Notes: generated by a model from the sequence alone, not told the origin. Positions 1 to 12,128 are shown, counted from the first letter of the stretch. The stretch is 64,000 nt of DNA from Bidens hawaiensis (GCA_021521415.1 JAIQDT010006431.1:1-64000); one strand, 5' to 3'. A program made the numbers and translations.

Positions 1-752
1 CTTGACACCAACTTACCAAATCATGCATAGATAAATATCACATAAGCAAAAGCTTCAACATAATCTAAGTAACAAGAGTATTTAGCCCATAAGGCTTAAT
101 ACAACAACCAAAATCAAAGTAATCTTACAAAACATTTTCAAGAATAAAAGATTGCAAACTAGGATGAATGATGATTGCTACTTGAAAGGATGATCAAACA
201 AAGATGGAAGCATTGAATTCTCTCTAGCAAACCCACAACAAATTTCCAGCAATTTCAGAGAATTCCCTTAAGGCTCCATACTTGAAATGGAGGTAATGGA
301 GGTGTATTTATGCATTCTGGACGTCTGGCATGGGCAGGTGCACGGGCATGCACAGTCATGCCCTGATGTGGAAAGTCAACCCATTGCTTTAGTCTGACCA
401 AAAAGTCAGATTTCTCTGTTCGGGCACGGGCGTGCACGGCGTTGCACGGGCATGCCAATTTGAGTTTTCTCAGCATTAGATCATGCACTGTCTTGCACTG
501 CACATTTCTTGGTTGGCACATTTCTTGGTTGGCACGGTCAGGTGCACGGGCTGGCATGGGCGTGCACGTCTGGCAGATTGTTGCATTTTCTTCTGAAACG
601 CCCTCTTTTCATGTTTTCTTTATCGGCGGGCGCCCGGACCTGCAAATTCACAAATAACTCAAATTAGTACCTAAAACAATGAATTTGCATGGAGTTCGGC
701 ATAAATATGGGGATAATTTGATGCAATAAGATGTACACTTTGTGTTACATCA
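1..752 (-). repeat. 3' LTR of the Athila element (partial)
   Basis: This stretch matches the right LTR from about 13042 to 13790 with scattered substitutions and small indels, and both copies end in the same TGTTACATCA. About 0.9 kb of this LTR must lie to the left of the window. A minus-strand TATA-like GCATAAATA lies at about 304-318, directly downstream in the sense direction of a cluster of GCACGGGC/GCATGC palindromic words (310-590). Confidence 0.88.
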
Positions 753-800
753 GACATCCCCACACTTGAACTTTGCTTGTCCTCAAGCAAATAAAACAAA
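753..800 (-). promoter_or_regulatory. Polypurine tract with hairpin, Athila 3' end
   Basis: Next to the LTR the minus strand reads AAGTGTGGGGATGTC, a polypurine tract for plus-strand priming. Immediately upstream on the minus strand is a hairpin TTGCTTG-AGGA-CAAGCAA. The hairpin-plus-PPT module recurs at 1985-2035 in this element and at about 30137-30172 in element B. Confidence 0.75.
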
Positions 801-2542
801 CTCCACAATAGCAATAATAACCCACAAGCAATAATCATTCAATTCTTTAATAAATCAAGTAAGCATTGTATATATATCCAAACAAGCCTAATAAGAATGG
901 AGACATAATCTAGAGAACATTACAAATTTTCATCACATTCCCACCTTACAAACCTCACAATGCTCACTTATACACTCGGCTATATTTAGTGATCATGCGT
1001 GTAATAGTGCATGTTGAGAACACTCTATGCCAAGACGATGACTAAGCAAGGCATAGGCTTGTTTAACGGTCAAATTAAACCGACACATACATGGTATAAA
1101 ACACGAGTACTTGAGGGTTGTAATTTGGCTTAGGGTTAGGGTGAGGAATTTTTGGGAAAAGTTGCTAAACGGCTAGAAAATCCGGAACTAAGTTAGCTAT
1201 GAAACAAAATCTAACTAACTAAACCAAATGGTTTAAACGGGCCGAGAGTTAACAAACCAAAAATTGCTCTTTGAAATCACGTTTCACCTAATATGTGATG
1301 AACTAACTTTTTATTTTTCTCTTTTTTTCTTATAAGGAGTTTTTTTTTTTTTTTTTTTTGCCAACTTGGAAGATAGCATTGTGGTTTCCCAAGTGAACAA
1401 AATACAACATGAAAGAAATACAAAAATAAACTAATTAACTTAGCCGAACCGGATTTCTAACCAAAAATAGGTGAAAATATAAAAGGCTATATGGCTATGT
1501 GGCGATAAAAATAGGGTGAAATAGAAAAAACACGGGAAAAGGCTAAACATGGGCTACTAAGCGGATAATGTGTGTAAGGAAAATATAAGTGGAAAAATGG
1601 CTAGACAAAGGGTTTATCCTAAATTCCTCAATGGTTTATGCCATGTATATATATATATGGTTTTAAAATGCAATCCCAAAAACAAGTTCTACCTTACAAT
1701 AATCACCCGGCTCACTCAATTGCCCGCAAAAAACATGAGAAAAATATGATGAGGCCAACTAATGGAAACGGGCGGAATGGGTAACTATTGTAAGGTAAGA
1801 ATGTGAATCTTGTTTGTCATGCTTAAAGGTATGTCTTTTAAAGATTTTTGGCATGAATGTCTTAAAGATTTGTGCTTTGAGAAAACAATTAAAGTTGAAT
1901 CAAAATTGCTTAGTGGTTATTATTAATTACTACAAAAATTTTAGGAGTTTTGTAAAAAAATTTTAATTTGGAGAAACAAAATTCATAAAATTCCCTCCCC
2001 ACACTTGAATTGTGCAACGCCCTCGTTGCACAACAAAAACCATAAAAGTAAGTGAAAAGAGAGAACAGAAAACTCCCCAGAAAAATCGCAAGGCTACCAA
2101 ACGAGAGACCCGGAAGGGTCAAAGAAGACCCGGCAATGCCAACTGCGCAAATAGACATCCACAACATCCACCTGCAAGGATAAGGCGATACAAAACAAAC
2201 CACACCAAACAACATAATACACAAACGCAATCCATACCATCAATCCAATTGACATCCATCATAAAAAAAAAGTCATCAAGCAACAGTCTACACAAATCAA
2301 ACATAAATAAAATCACAAAAGTCTTAACACGAAGATCACTGAAATAACATGCTAATTACGATCCAGATTATCAAATACTGAACGAGATGGCTCCGGGACC
2401 CGGTTCGCGAACAAGTCGGAGTCATACAGATCCGCCATGGTAAAGGGGGTCGCGAATAACGAACTGGCCTGGCTGCACTAGGGGGCTCGGAGGGTGGTCA
2501 AAGAATGGGCTAGAGGAAGGACCAGGCGGGGAGAACTGCACG
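801..2542. other. Non-coding 3' region of the Athila element
   Basis: No convincing gene is seen here; short open frames are low-complexity. It holds an oligo-T run at 1340-1359 and a second PPT-like module at 1985-2035, where the minus strand has a perfect 10-bp stem (TTGTGCAACG / CGTTGCACAA) followed by a purine run containing AAGTGTGGGGAGGG. Confidence 0.6.
1985..2035 (-). promoter_or_regulatory. Internal PPT-like tract with perfect hairpin
   Basis: On the minus strand a hairpin with 10-bp arms TTGTGCAACG/CGTTGCACAA and a 4-nt loop is followed by CAAGTGTGGGGAGGG. It has the same design as the LTR-proximal PPT at 753-800 but lies 1.2 kb inside the element. It could act as a second plus-strand initiation site or be a relic of a 3'-end duplication. 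Confidence 0.6.
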
Positions 2543-3767
2543 TCAAAGGGGGGAGGCTGCAAGCCCGAAGGGTGATGAAGCGCCGTAGGACCATGAAGGT
2601 GCATCGGGAACCGTGAAACCGCTGTGTGTAGTATGGGCCTGACCGTATGCATACATCCACTCGAGGCCTTGGGGTGTGTAATCGGCGGTATAGTCAATCA
2701 GGCCCCGCTGATCGATCTGCTCGGCCCGGATCTTCTCCTGAGTGACCCAAAACTGCTCCTGATTGAGGCTGAATTGATCAAACCTCTCCCACAAACGCTC
2801 GTAGTCAAGCGGCTCCGGGTCCTCGGCCGGTGGTGGCTGGTCCTGCATGTGCTCGTCCACAGGCGGGGGTAGTGGATCCCAAACGCGACCCTGCCTATCA
2901 ATCAACCGGGATTGGTTCCTGACTTTCCTAACGATCCTCATCGAACGCAGCTGATCAATACCCACTGCAAGTCCCTCACCCATCAGTGTCATTCGGCGCT
3001 CAGCTGGCATATCCATCACTCCTATCTTGTGGGCCAGCTCAGTGATGAGCATGAGCATACCCACGCAGATAGATCTCCCCGGTGTCGAACCACCTACCCG
3101 CTTGAAACACTCTGCCACACTATACCCTAGGTTACAGTCGTGACCATCTATGATGCAATATAAGTGAAAAAGATCTCGGGTCACGACGTTACCTATGCTA
3201 TCACCGCGGCCTCCTATGCAGTACAAAATGAAGTGGTGTAGGAGGCGGTGAAGCGGGTCCAGTAGGAGAGTGGCCTTTGATGAACGGCCGTCATGCTGCC
3301 AACCAGTGACCTGTCTCCAGAACGCGTGTTTGGCCTCGCTGCTCGGAAAATCCCGCAACCCATCGAACAACTCAGTCGCTATCTCCTCATCCGTATATAA
3401 CCCCAACGTGCTAGCGAGGGTGGTGAGGGACAGTTGTACCATTTACCCCCCAATCTGAATCGGACCCCGTAGCTGCTGTCGTGTGGGCCGCGGATCAACG
3501 GATACATGAAGAAGGAAGCTAGAAACTCGAGGGTGATCTCAAGGTAGACTGGCCGGTGGATGGCGAAAAGATGCCGCCACGGCTACGTGAGCAAAGCCTC
3601 GAAACGCTCGCGTTGATTGATATGCATGAGGGTTTCGTAGTAGGAACACGGCCCAAAGCAAACTTGTCTCTTCTGGGCCACAACTCACCGAGCTTGCGAT
3701 GAGCGTCGTGGCTCTTGCCGCTGCTGCCTGCGAACTGAAGAAATGGGTGACTGCGACCTGTCGACAT
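2543..3767 (-). pseudogene. ATHILA-ORF1/env-like accessory gene of the Athila element
   Basis: The minus strand downstream of pol contains an open stretch of 299 codons (3442-2543) preceded in other frames by matching sequence: RPVYLEITLEFLASFF, then VRFRLGG, then LSLTTLASTLGLYTDEE. This succession is typical of the plant ATHILA ORF-1 family found in the env position of Athila elements. The middle is helical and hydrophobic (LLHHFILYCI, SICVGMLMLITELAHKIGV), followed by QLRSMRIVRK and a Pro/Gln-rich tail with a short coiled-coil-like segment. I see no signal peptide or clear fusion peptide, so calling it an envelope is not supported. At least one frameshift (near 3443) and a stop (near 3585) break it. 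Its biochemical role is unknown. Confidence 0.7.
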
Positions 3768-3859
3768 CTAACAAAAAGGAGAACAATCAGCACAACAACT
3801 AAACAAAAAGAAACGAAAAACGGGTCGATTTACTATTTTGCATGGCCATCCTGGAAACA

Positions 3860-4500
3860 GTGCAAGGCAGTTCGGACCGACAGGACCATGCACGGGGCTT
3901 AAGAAAACAAACTGGTCGATTGGTGGCTGTCTAGCCGGAAAACCGACTGTGCACGATTGTGCATGACCGTGCCGGCGACTGTGCCATCATCTGGATAAAC
4001 ACAGAACAATCCGGCAGAAGAACGGCCAAGCACGGCCGTGCGTGCCCGTGCTGGCGGCGTGCATGGTCTGCAGAAACAGTGCAGACGACGGTCTGCTCCC
4101 GAAAAGCAACCCAATCGACCAAATCCAACGCAATCAAGCCCAAAATAGCCAAATACATCCCTAAAACTAACCAATACAACACGGAATTAGGGCAAATCCG
4201 ACCAAAAAGTGATAGGATTGGAAAAGCCCCATATTCCTCAAGAACAAACCCTAGAATCTATAAAAACAAGGAAAAGGAAGATGGAAAGGAAGATTAAACA
4301 TATCTTTGGTGTGAAAATCCGGTAAAGAACAAGAGATTCGGGGGCTAGGGAGTCGGAATCGGCTGTGGGGAGAGTGGAATGGAAGAAAATTGGGGTAGGT
4401 AGGGGTAAAAACCTGATAAAAACCATCTGCACGGTTCCCGAGGTGGGTTTGCACGGCCGTGTAGGCCCTTGTGGTTGACCGTGCAAGGTCGTTTTGACCT
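3860..4500 (-). promoter_or_regulatory. Leader upstream of the env-like gene with GCACGG palindromic words
   Basis: Clusters at about 3875-4110 and 4428-4492 contain repeated words such as GCACGGCCGTGC and GTGCATGACCGTGC, closely resembling the GCACGGGCATGC words in the LTR of the same element (310-590 and 13370-13610). Between the clusters the minus strand is pyrimidine-rich (4280-4400), like a plant 5' UTR. Because the segment lies between pol and the env-like gene, it could be an internal promoter or leader. I found no convincing TATA box, so this is inference. Confidence 0.45.
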
Positions 4501-4742
4501 GCCAATTCTCATTCTGCCAATTTGGCAGTATTCCACTCAATTCCAAACCAAATGGTTCCCGATTCTGACCATTATGAGCCCTAGCCCGACATCTCTCGCT
4601 CAAAGAGCGAAACCGGAAAGAAAACAAAGCTAGCTTAACTCTTCAAAAACAAACAAGAACAAAACAAACACACAAAAATCTACAAAGTTCCTAACATGCT
4701 AAATTTTGACGGAGTCGATAGCTAGACTCACACTCCCCACAC

Positions 4743-6201
4743 TTAAGTCATGGGGTGGAGGTCAACAACCTCCAACACAGTCTCGACCGGATCACCCAAA
4801 TAGTGTTTCAAATGGTGACCGTTCACCTTGAAGATGCGTCCATCCTCATAGCCAATCTCAATGGTACCGTAGTCAAACCCTGTTTCACACTAAAGGGGCT
4901 GGACCATCGGGATTTCACCTTCCCAGGGAATAAACGAAGGCGAGAATTGTAAAGCAAAACACGATCGCCCACTTGGAATTGTTTGTGGTCCTTCAACCGG
5001 GCGTCATGAAGCTTTTGATCCTCTCCTTGTAAATCCGTGAATTCTCATAAGCTTGGCCTCTCAACTCCTCAAGCTCATGTAACTGACCCATCCTGTTTTT
5101 ACCCAGCACACGCAAGATCAAGATTCGCACTTTTCAATGCCCAATATGCCTTATGCTCGAGTTCAACAGGGAGATGACACGCTTTCCCGTACACCAATTT
5201 GAACGGTGTCGTACCAATCAGTGTCTTGTAGGCTGTACGGAAAGCCCACAGTGCGTCATCTAATTTTCTGGACCAATCCTTACGATTCTGACTAACCGTC
5301 TTCTCCAAAATCCTCTTGATGCCTCGATTCGTGACCTCAACATGCCCACTCGTCTGCGGGTGATATGGTGTAGATAAGCGATGATGGACACCATACCGGG
5401 ACAATGCTTTTTCCAACTGGGCATTACAAAAATGTGTCCCTCGGTCACTAATCAATTCTTTGGGGGCACCAAAGCGGGAGAACAACTTCTTCAAGAATTT
5501 CACCACCGACCTAGCATCATTTGTGGGCAAGGCTTGCGCCTCGGCCCATTTCGAAACGTAATCAACGGCTACTAGGATGTAACGATGGCTAATAGAAGTC
5601 GGGAAAGGTCCCATGAAGTCGATGCCCCAGACATCAAAACCTCGCAGACCTGAATCGGTTGCTAGGGCATCTCATCTCGTGATGAGATGTTGCTCGCCCT
5701 CTAGCAAGCATCACAAGATTGCACCATGTCATGAGCATCACGGAAGATGGTTGGCCAGAAGAAACTGATGTCAAAGACCTTCTTCGCCGTGGATGTGGCT
5801 CCATGATGTCCTCCGGTCGGGCCCTCGTGGCAGTGTTTCAAGATCTTTTGAGCCTCATCACCATACACACACCTACGCACGAGCTGATCGGCACCGACAC
5901 GAAACAAGTAAGGATCCTCCCAAAAATAATGCTTAACATCAAAAAAGAATTTCTTCTTTTTCTGGTGAGTAAGATACTTAAGCACGATCCCACTAGCAAG
6001 AAAATTCGCAATGTCAGCAAACCAAGGATGATCCTCATCACGCGTCTTGATATGCATGAGGAACTCGTGAGGGAAATTGTCATTTATGTGAACCCCCACT
6101 TGTTCCGATGAAGCTGAGCACTCAAGACGGGAGAGGTTATCGGCCGCGATATTCTCAGCACCCTTTTTGTCACGAATCTCAATGTCAAACTCCCGCAGCA
6201 A
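4743..6201 (-). pseudogene. Integrase of the Athila element (with end of RNase H)
   Basis: The 5' part (6201-6110) is the end of the RNase H/connection region ([19 protein letters not shown]). An HHCC zinc-binding domain follows, visible as [11 protein letters not shown] and QSCDAC. The catalytic core shows the D-D-E motif residues in [16 protein letters not shown] and [11 protein letters not shown]. The C-terminal part ends in HHLKHYLGDPVETVLEVVD before a stop at 4743. An in-frame TAG follows the CDAC motif, and frameshifts lie near 5615-5640 and around 4980-5100. The gene therefore cannot make a working integrase. Confidence 0.85.
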
Positions 6202-7805
6202 CTAAATCCAACCAATAAGTCTCTGCTTTGCATCTTGTTACTAAACAAATAACGAAGGGTTGCATGATCCGTGAACACAATGGTCTTAGTAAGGACAAGA
6301 TAAGACCGAAATTTATCGAATGCGAAGACAACAGCAAGGAGCTCCTTTTCAGTGGTTGTGTAGTGTTCCTTCGCATCGTTCAGTGTCTTACTCGCATAAT
6401 AAATCGGGTGAAAGTGCTTATCCGCCTTTGACCTAAGACCTCCCCGACTGCAAAGTCACTCTCATCACACATCAACTCGAAAGGTAAGGACCAGTCAGGG
6501 GCAACCATGATAGGTCATTCACCAATTTCTCCTTCAATAGCTCGAACGCCCGAAGACATTCGGAGGAGAAAACAAATGGGGCATCTTTCTCAAGGAGTTT
6601 CGTCATCGGGCAGGCGATTTGGGAAAAGTCCTTTATGAATCGCTAATAGAATCCCGCGTGACCGAGAAAACTCCTAATAGACTTCACTGAGTTCGGTGGC
6701 GGAAGCTTTGAAATGGTATCAATTTTGGCTCGATCAACCTCAAGCCCCGCTTGTGAAATCTTGTTCCCTAACACAATGACTTCCTTCACCATGAAGTGGC
6801 ATTTCTCCCAATTAAGAACAAGGTTGGCCTCCTCACAACCGGCCAAGATTCTCTCCTAATTTCTCAAACAATGATCAAAAGAACTCCCGAAAACAGAAAA
6901 ATCGTCCATGAAAACCTCCATGGAGTCCTCGATCATATCATGAAAAATCGCCACCATGCATCTCTGAAACGTGGCTGGGGAATTACACTGTCCAAAGGGC
7001 ATCCGACGGTAGGCGAATGTTCCATAGGGACATGTGAATGTCGTCTTCTCCTGATCCTCATGAGAGATGGGGATCTAAAAGTATCCCGAGAAACCGTCAA
7101 GAAAGCAATAGTACATCTTTCCTGACAGTCGCTCCAACATCTGGTCAATGAAGGGGAGTGGAAAATGGTCTTTCCTCGTGGCATCATTGAGTTTGCGATA
7201 GTCAATGAAAACTCTCCATCCCATGACAGTACGTGTAGGAATCACTCGTTTTTCTCGTTCACAACAACTGTCATATCGCCCTTTTTCGGGACGACCTGCA
7301 ACAGGCTTACCCATGGGGAATCAGAGATCGGATAAATCAATCCAGCATCGAGAAGCTTGATGACCTCTTTCTTCACAACGTCTTGCATATTAGGGTTGAG
7401 ACGCCGTTGGTGCTGCACCACGGGTTTGTATTCCTCCTCCATCAAGATTTTATGGGTACAAAAGGATGGACTGATCCCTTTTATATCCATGATCTTCCAG
7501 GCGATCGCGTGCTTATGCCTCTTCAGAACCGTGAGCAACTTCACCTTCTCCTCGCTCGACAAACTAGCAAAAATGATAACTGGCAAAGGGGACCCATCCT
7601 CCAAAAAGGCATACTCCAAATGGGACGGGAGTTCCTTTAGCTCGATAGATGGTGGGTGCACAACAGAAGGTTTTACCTTAGACTCGGCAACGCGATTAAC
7701 ATCCTCAATCCTCTCTAAACACTCAGAAGGCTCGTGGTCCACACCACAGACCAACTCCTCAATTAGAGGCCCACTGACCAAGTCAGAAACCTCTCTAAAA
7801 CACAA
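6202..7805 (-). pseudogene. Reverse transcriptase / RNase H of the Athila element
   Basis: The RT spans roughly 7480-6640: LLDAGLIYPISDSPWVS, RVFIDYRKLNDATRKDHFPLPF, then MPFGQCNSPATFQRCM, and the catalytic FMDDFSVFG in place of YxDD, as is usual in Athila/Tat RTs. After NSVKSIRSFLGHAGFY the RNase H region (about 6560-6202) is heavily shifted but retains VFTDHATLRYLFSNK. In-frame stops lie after FSGYF and in the HCLRN segment, and a frameshift lies near 7250. Several stops are TAG where glutamine would be expected, which fits C-to-T decay. Confidence 0.87.
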
Positions 7806-8350
7806 CTAAGTATCCAAAGAGTACTCCTCACGCGTTTCCTGTATGTGCTCACAAACGCAAGAATCGATGGTGTCAATGTAGAGCACGTCATCATGATCAT
7901 GTGGGTGGCGCATGGATCTCCCAATATCGAAGGTCACCTCCTCGTCTCCAACTCTAAGAGTGAGTCTGCCGATGCAAACATCAATGAGAGCTCTAGCAGT
8001 GGCTAGGAAAGGACGACCTAAGATGAGTGGTACATTTTTATCCTCATCCATGTCCAAGATCACAAAGTCAACAGGAAACACAAATTTGTCAATTTTCACA
8101 AGCATATTCTCAACTATACCTCTCGGGTATTTCACCGAGCGGTCGGCAAGCTGAATGCTTATGCGAGTAGGCTTAGGCTTAGGTCTAGCTTTGCAAAAAC
8201 AGAATACGGCATCAAGTTTATGCTAGTACTTAGGTCGGTTAAAGCGTTACTAACCGACAAATTACCGATCAAACATGGAATGGTAAAACTGCCCGGGTCG
8301 GTCATTTTTTTAGGCAATTTATTCTAAAGAACCGCTGAACACTCCTCATT
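7806..8350 (-). pseudogene. Retroviral-type aspartic protease of the Athila element
   Basis: The minus strand shows the end of the protease as KYPRGIVENMLVKIDKFVFPVDF followed by VPLILGRPFLATARALIDV, which is diagnostic of plant gypsy proteases. The active-site region upstream (about 8230-8300) reads ALTDLSTSINLMPYS, where related elements have DLGAS, so the catalytic loop is altered. An in-frame TAG at 7806-7808 separates it from the RT, and a frameshift lies near 8160. It would have matured Gag-Pol but is inactive. Confidence 0.8.
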
Positions 8351-9595
8351 CAAAGTCACACAAGAAAGCTCCTCTAATTTCTTCTTATTCGAGAGGACCT
8401 CTTTCAGAAACTTAGCATACTTAGGCATTTCTTTCAATGCATCGAGAAACGGAAGATTGATTTGAAGCTGCTTAAAAAGCTCTAAGAATTTCCAGTACTG
8501 TTCTTCCATCTTCTACTTCTTCAAACGGCCTGGGTATGGAATGGGAGGAACATAAGTCCTAACTGGCTCACTGGTTTGTGCGGTACTTTCTAGGGTTACC
8601 CTCGGGTGCACCTCACCAGGAGTCTCAGTCTCGATCTCATCGGCAATCGGTTTTGGTGTGGAAACCGATGCATCAATAGGAATGGTGGATCTACCACTCC
8701 TTAGGGTAAGCGCCTTAGCCTCGGCGTTCGGATTAATCCTAGTGTTACTCGGAAGGCTACCCTGTGGTCTCGCAGAGAGGAGCTGAGCATTCTGTCCAAC
8801 CTGGTCTGAATGGACGCTTTCTGATTCCTCAACTCGAGATCGTGTCTCTGGAGAGTCTCATCAATCTTTAGGTTCCTTTGTTCAGCCAGTTTGTTTGAGG
8901 TCTTGGTCTTAGCTAAAAGCTGGGTCAAAAGATATTCAACACTAGACCCACCACCAGACTGACCACTACTACTGGAACCATAAAACCGAGGCTTTTGCTG
9001 GTAAGACTAGTTCTGGGGTTGATTCTGGTAATTTGGATTTATGTCAAACCCTGGTGGTTTTTGATTCTGATTTTGACTGCCACCATCTTTTCAGCTGAAA
9101 TTTGGGTGGTTTCTCCATCCCGGGTTATAGGAGTTGCTGTAGGCATTGTTTTGGCGGCCCACAAAGTCAACATCCTTCACCACCATGGCCTGCTGGCACT
9201 AACTGGTCTGGTGTTTCCGTCACACACCCCACAACGAGAGTTAGATTTGGACAGATCGGATGGTATTTGGTCAAATCTTTTGGTCAAGGCTTCTAACTAG
9301 GCGGAAACAAGAGTATTAGAATCGACATGATGAACACCCTTAGTGGAAGGAATACTACGAGGTGGATTATATGCAAAACTCTTCTTAACAGCTCGCTCCA
9401 GAATATCCAACGCCTCATTCAGGGTACACTTACCAAAATCTCCACTCGCAACCTGATCAACGGCCTGCTTCTGCGCTCCGGATAAAGCATCAAAGAACGT
9501 ACGACACTGAAGTCTGCGAGTCAAACCGTGATGAGGGCATTTTCTCAACAAGCCCTTGAACCTATCCCATACAGCATGAAGTGACTCGTCATCAT
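8351..9595 (-). pseudogene. Gag C-terminal part, Athila element
   Basis: From the solo-LTR insertion site the frame resumes as DESLHAVWDRFKGLLRKCPHHGL, then LNEALDILERAVKKSFAYNPPR. A Gly/Asn/Gln-rich and weak zinc-knuckle area (about 8950-9200) is badly decayed. Towards the protease it continues with LAKTKTSNKLAEQRNLKIDE, a helical segment, and MEEQYWKFLELFKQLQINLPF. An in-frame TAG sits immediately before this last segment. The N-terminal half of the same gene is at 11366-11880. Confidence 0.78.
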
Positions 9596-10199
9596 TGTAA
9601 CATCAAACTTTTTGTTAAGTAATACATGACGGAAAGTTTTGTTATTAACTGTGTGTCGTTAAGTTAGTCGTGTGTTAAATGTTTGGATAAGGATTTGAAA
9701 TGGGAATGGAGAGTGTGTAGTGGGACCCATAACCCACTATATAAACCCAACCCACCACCATTTCACTATTTTGTCTCCCTCCCCACACACTAAAAACACA
9801 CACACTTCTTCTCTCAAACACCCGGATCCAAATCCAAGCAAAATAAAGGTGAATCTCGTGTTCAACGTCATCGAGCAACAAGAAACGTTTGGAAGATCCT
9901 GCGTGTTGTCCAGATCTAAACTCGAACCCGAAGCAAAAAGGTAGGTTTCGGTTCAAATGGTTAAGTTTTATGGTTAGAATCGGTATGCAACCAGATATGA
10001 TGATAGACCGGGTTGTGAAATATAAGAAAAACATAAACTTGGTGAGTTATAACCTCACAGGTGTGTCGAATGACAAAAAGGTGATGTCCGGACCTCATAA
10101 ACGCGGGTGCACAAAGTTGGTACAACCCAAAACCCATAAAAGGGGTAAAATCGGGTCCTAAGGATAAGTCTCGGAGGAAAATGGCTTTAAAATGGTTAA

Positions 10200-10312
10200 A
10201 ACGAAGAAAGGTAGAAATTTCGCATCGCATGGCCATGCGAAGCGAAACGCTCCCATGCAAAGCGAAAAGCTCCCATGCGAAGCGAAACGAAACCTCCCAT
10301 GCGAAATTGTTT
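10200..10312 (+). repeat. Palindromic CATGCGAAGCGAAA repeats in the solo LTR
   Basis: Four to five copies of a word close to CATGCGAAGCGAAA lie within about 100 bp, alternating with CTCCCATGC. Near-identical words occur at 60840-61040 in Copia-2, an unrelated element. Confidence 0.75.
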
Positions 10313-10740
10313 AAGTTGTGACCCGATTCATTTTCTGATGCGTTTTTGCTAAAGGACCTATTAACACCAGCCAGGGGCTGCCGCCCCTAGACCCCGCTAC
10401 TAGGGGCGCTGCCCCCAGACCCACGTTAGTTGAGAGTTTCATTAACTGAGATGTAGGAAGTAGTAGTAATGGATAATTGACACGCGTAATGTATTGTATA
10501 GTTAGCCGTGCACAACTAAGGAAGGGCATTACCATTAACGGCGAGAGAAACCGACTCCAGGTGAGTTCTAGCCCATTTCCTGGTTATGTTTTCGGGGCTG
10601 TGTGCATACTCCTATGTGGCAGTTAAAATGCTTATCTTAAGTGATAGGTATATGATACGTGTATGATCGTGCATTGAATGTTATTACTATATGATGGTTT
10701 TGTGAATGAATGTGTATGTAAAATATTATATATATAAGAC

Positions 10741-10890
10741 AAGTAAAGTAAGCGCTTATGATAGGGACCAGGCCCTCATAATATCTGAGATGATAGGGAC
10801 CAGACCCTTATAATATCTGAGATGATAGGGACCAGACCCTTATAATATCTGAGATGTTAGGGACCAGACCCTTATAATATCTGAGATGTT
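10741..10890 (+). repeat. Tandem repeat of about 32 bp in the solo LTR
   Basis: Four adjacent copies of a unit containing GATAGGGACCAGACCC and TATAATATCTGAGAT. Diverged units in the opposite orientation occur in the Tekay-like LTR at about 17830-17890 and 18290-18320. Confidence 0.85.
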
Positions 10891-11365
10891 TAAGATAGAA
10901 TAGCTTATGGTATACCATATGGTTTTATGAAAGAAAGTATGTAAGTACGTATGAATGTATATAAAGTATGTGTGAAAGAAGTAATAGCAAAGTAAGGTAT
11001 GAATACGTATCTTCGGATGCGTATGAGTAAGGATAGAAATGTATTGTATGTTAATTGATTAACTAGAACTCACTCAGCGTAGCTGACTTTTAGTATGCAC
11101 GCAGGCAAATAGGTTGAGGCAGCTGGCTTGAGGAGGGGCACATGGCACGAGCTAAAGAGACTGGCATCTATGATGAAGTGTCAAGACTATTTTATGTTAT
11201 TTTATGAAAAGACAATTTGTATGTTAAGACATAAATGAATGTTTGTAATGTGATGTTTGAAGTTTTAAATTATTCCACGAAAGTTTAAATTAACTCTGAT
11301 TTTAGAACTGTGTTTATGAGTAAATCCAACACCAAAGTAGGGTTACCGGAAACGGGGGCCTTACA

Positions 11366-11880
11366 ATCATCAACACGAAAACCAGTAATATTTGCCCGGT
11401 ATCTTGCGTTTTATCGGGTGGGAAGTACTGAAGAAGAAACTTCTCAACCAATTGGTTCCAAGTGGTGATGGAACCGGAAGGAAGTGCCTCTAACCACTCC
11501 AAGGCATCCCCGCGAAGTGAGAACGAAAAAAGTTGGAGTCTCACGGCATCGTCTGTACACCCCTGGATCTTGAATGTCGCACATAATCGAAGGAAGTGTG
11601 CAACATGAGCGTGAGGGTCCTCGTTCGAGAGGCCATGGAAAGAAATGGAATTTTCGACCATATGAATAATACTCGACTTGATCTCAAAGCTCACGGCAAT
11701 CTCGGGTTGCCTAACATTGTTGCCATAACCATCAAGGGACGGTGTGGCGAAGTCATCCATGCGACCTTGATTGTTCGGATCCGCCATCTCTTCTACTTCG
11801 GGATTCGCGTCGTCCTCCACAACTTCGTTTTCAATGACCTTGGCAATTTCTCGTGCTCTCCTCCTAAAACCTTCTCGAAG
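11366..11880 (-). pseudogene. Gag N-terminal part, Athila element
   Basis: The minus strand encodes REIAKVIENEVVEDD, then MADPNNQGRMDDF and the capsid-like domain: SFHGLSNEDPHAHVAHFL, QLFSFSLRGDALEWLEALP, LVEKFLLQYFPP. This is a Retrotrans_gag domain. A frameshift follows FPPDKT, after which the true frame continues ARYRANITGFRVDD up to the solo LTR insertion. Start choice is uncertain; the ATG at 11820 is plausible but coding similarity extends upstream. Confidence 0.8.
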
Positions 11881-12128
11881 ATGTCACTCGGGTTCAGAAA
11901 AGAGAAAAATAAGCTAAGGACAGGGTGTGGTGGACATGCATCACCCGGAGGAAACGCAGAACGGAACGAAACAAGACACGGAAAACTTCCTAAAAGTAAC
12001 AAAAAATAAAGATAAAAATAAAAATAAAACAAGATGAAAAAAATAAAACAGACTAAAATAACATAGAGCAAAATATATCAAAAAGGTAAATCAATTACTC
12101 GTATCGTTTTCAAAAGTAAAACACCGTG

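Larger units (their letters stand above)
9596..11365 (+). mobile_element. Solo LTR of a Tekay/Del-like gypsy element inside Athila gag
   Basis: The 1770-bp segment starts TGTAACATC and ends GGCCTTACA, and is flanked by perfect 5-bp target duplications ATCAT (9591-9595 and 11366-11370). Removing it plus one ATCAT rejoins the gag sequence. A TATA box (TATATAAAC, about 9738-9746) lies about 140 bp from the start. The arrangement resembles the Tekay-like LTR at 15273-19405: shared GTGTGTCGTTA near the start, AGGGACCAGACCC/AATATCTGAGAT words and a GTATGCACGCAGG segment near the end. With no internal region left, it is a solo LTR produced by LTR-LTR recombination. Confidence 0.9.

Noticed and set aside
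2012..2347. Lys/Thr-rich plus-strand open frame opposite the Athila 3' region
   Set aside because: Low-complexity frame on the antisense strand of a retrotransposon 3' region with no supporting motif.
2543..3767. A true envelope glycoprotein gene
   Set aside because: No signal peptide, no clear transmembrane anchor at the end and no fusion peptide; the motifs fit ATHILA ORF-1 instead.
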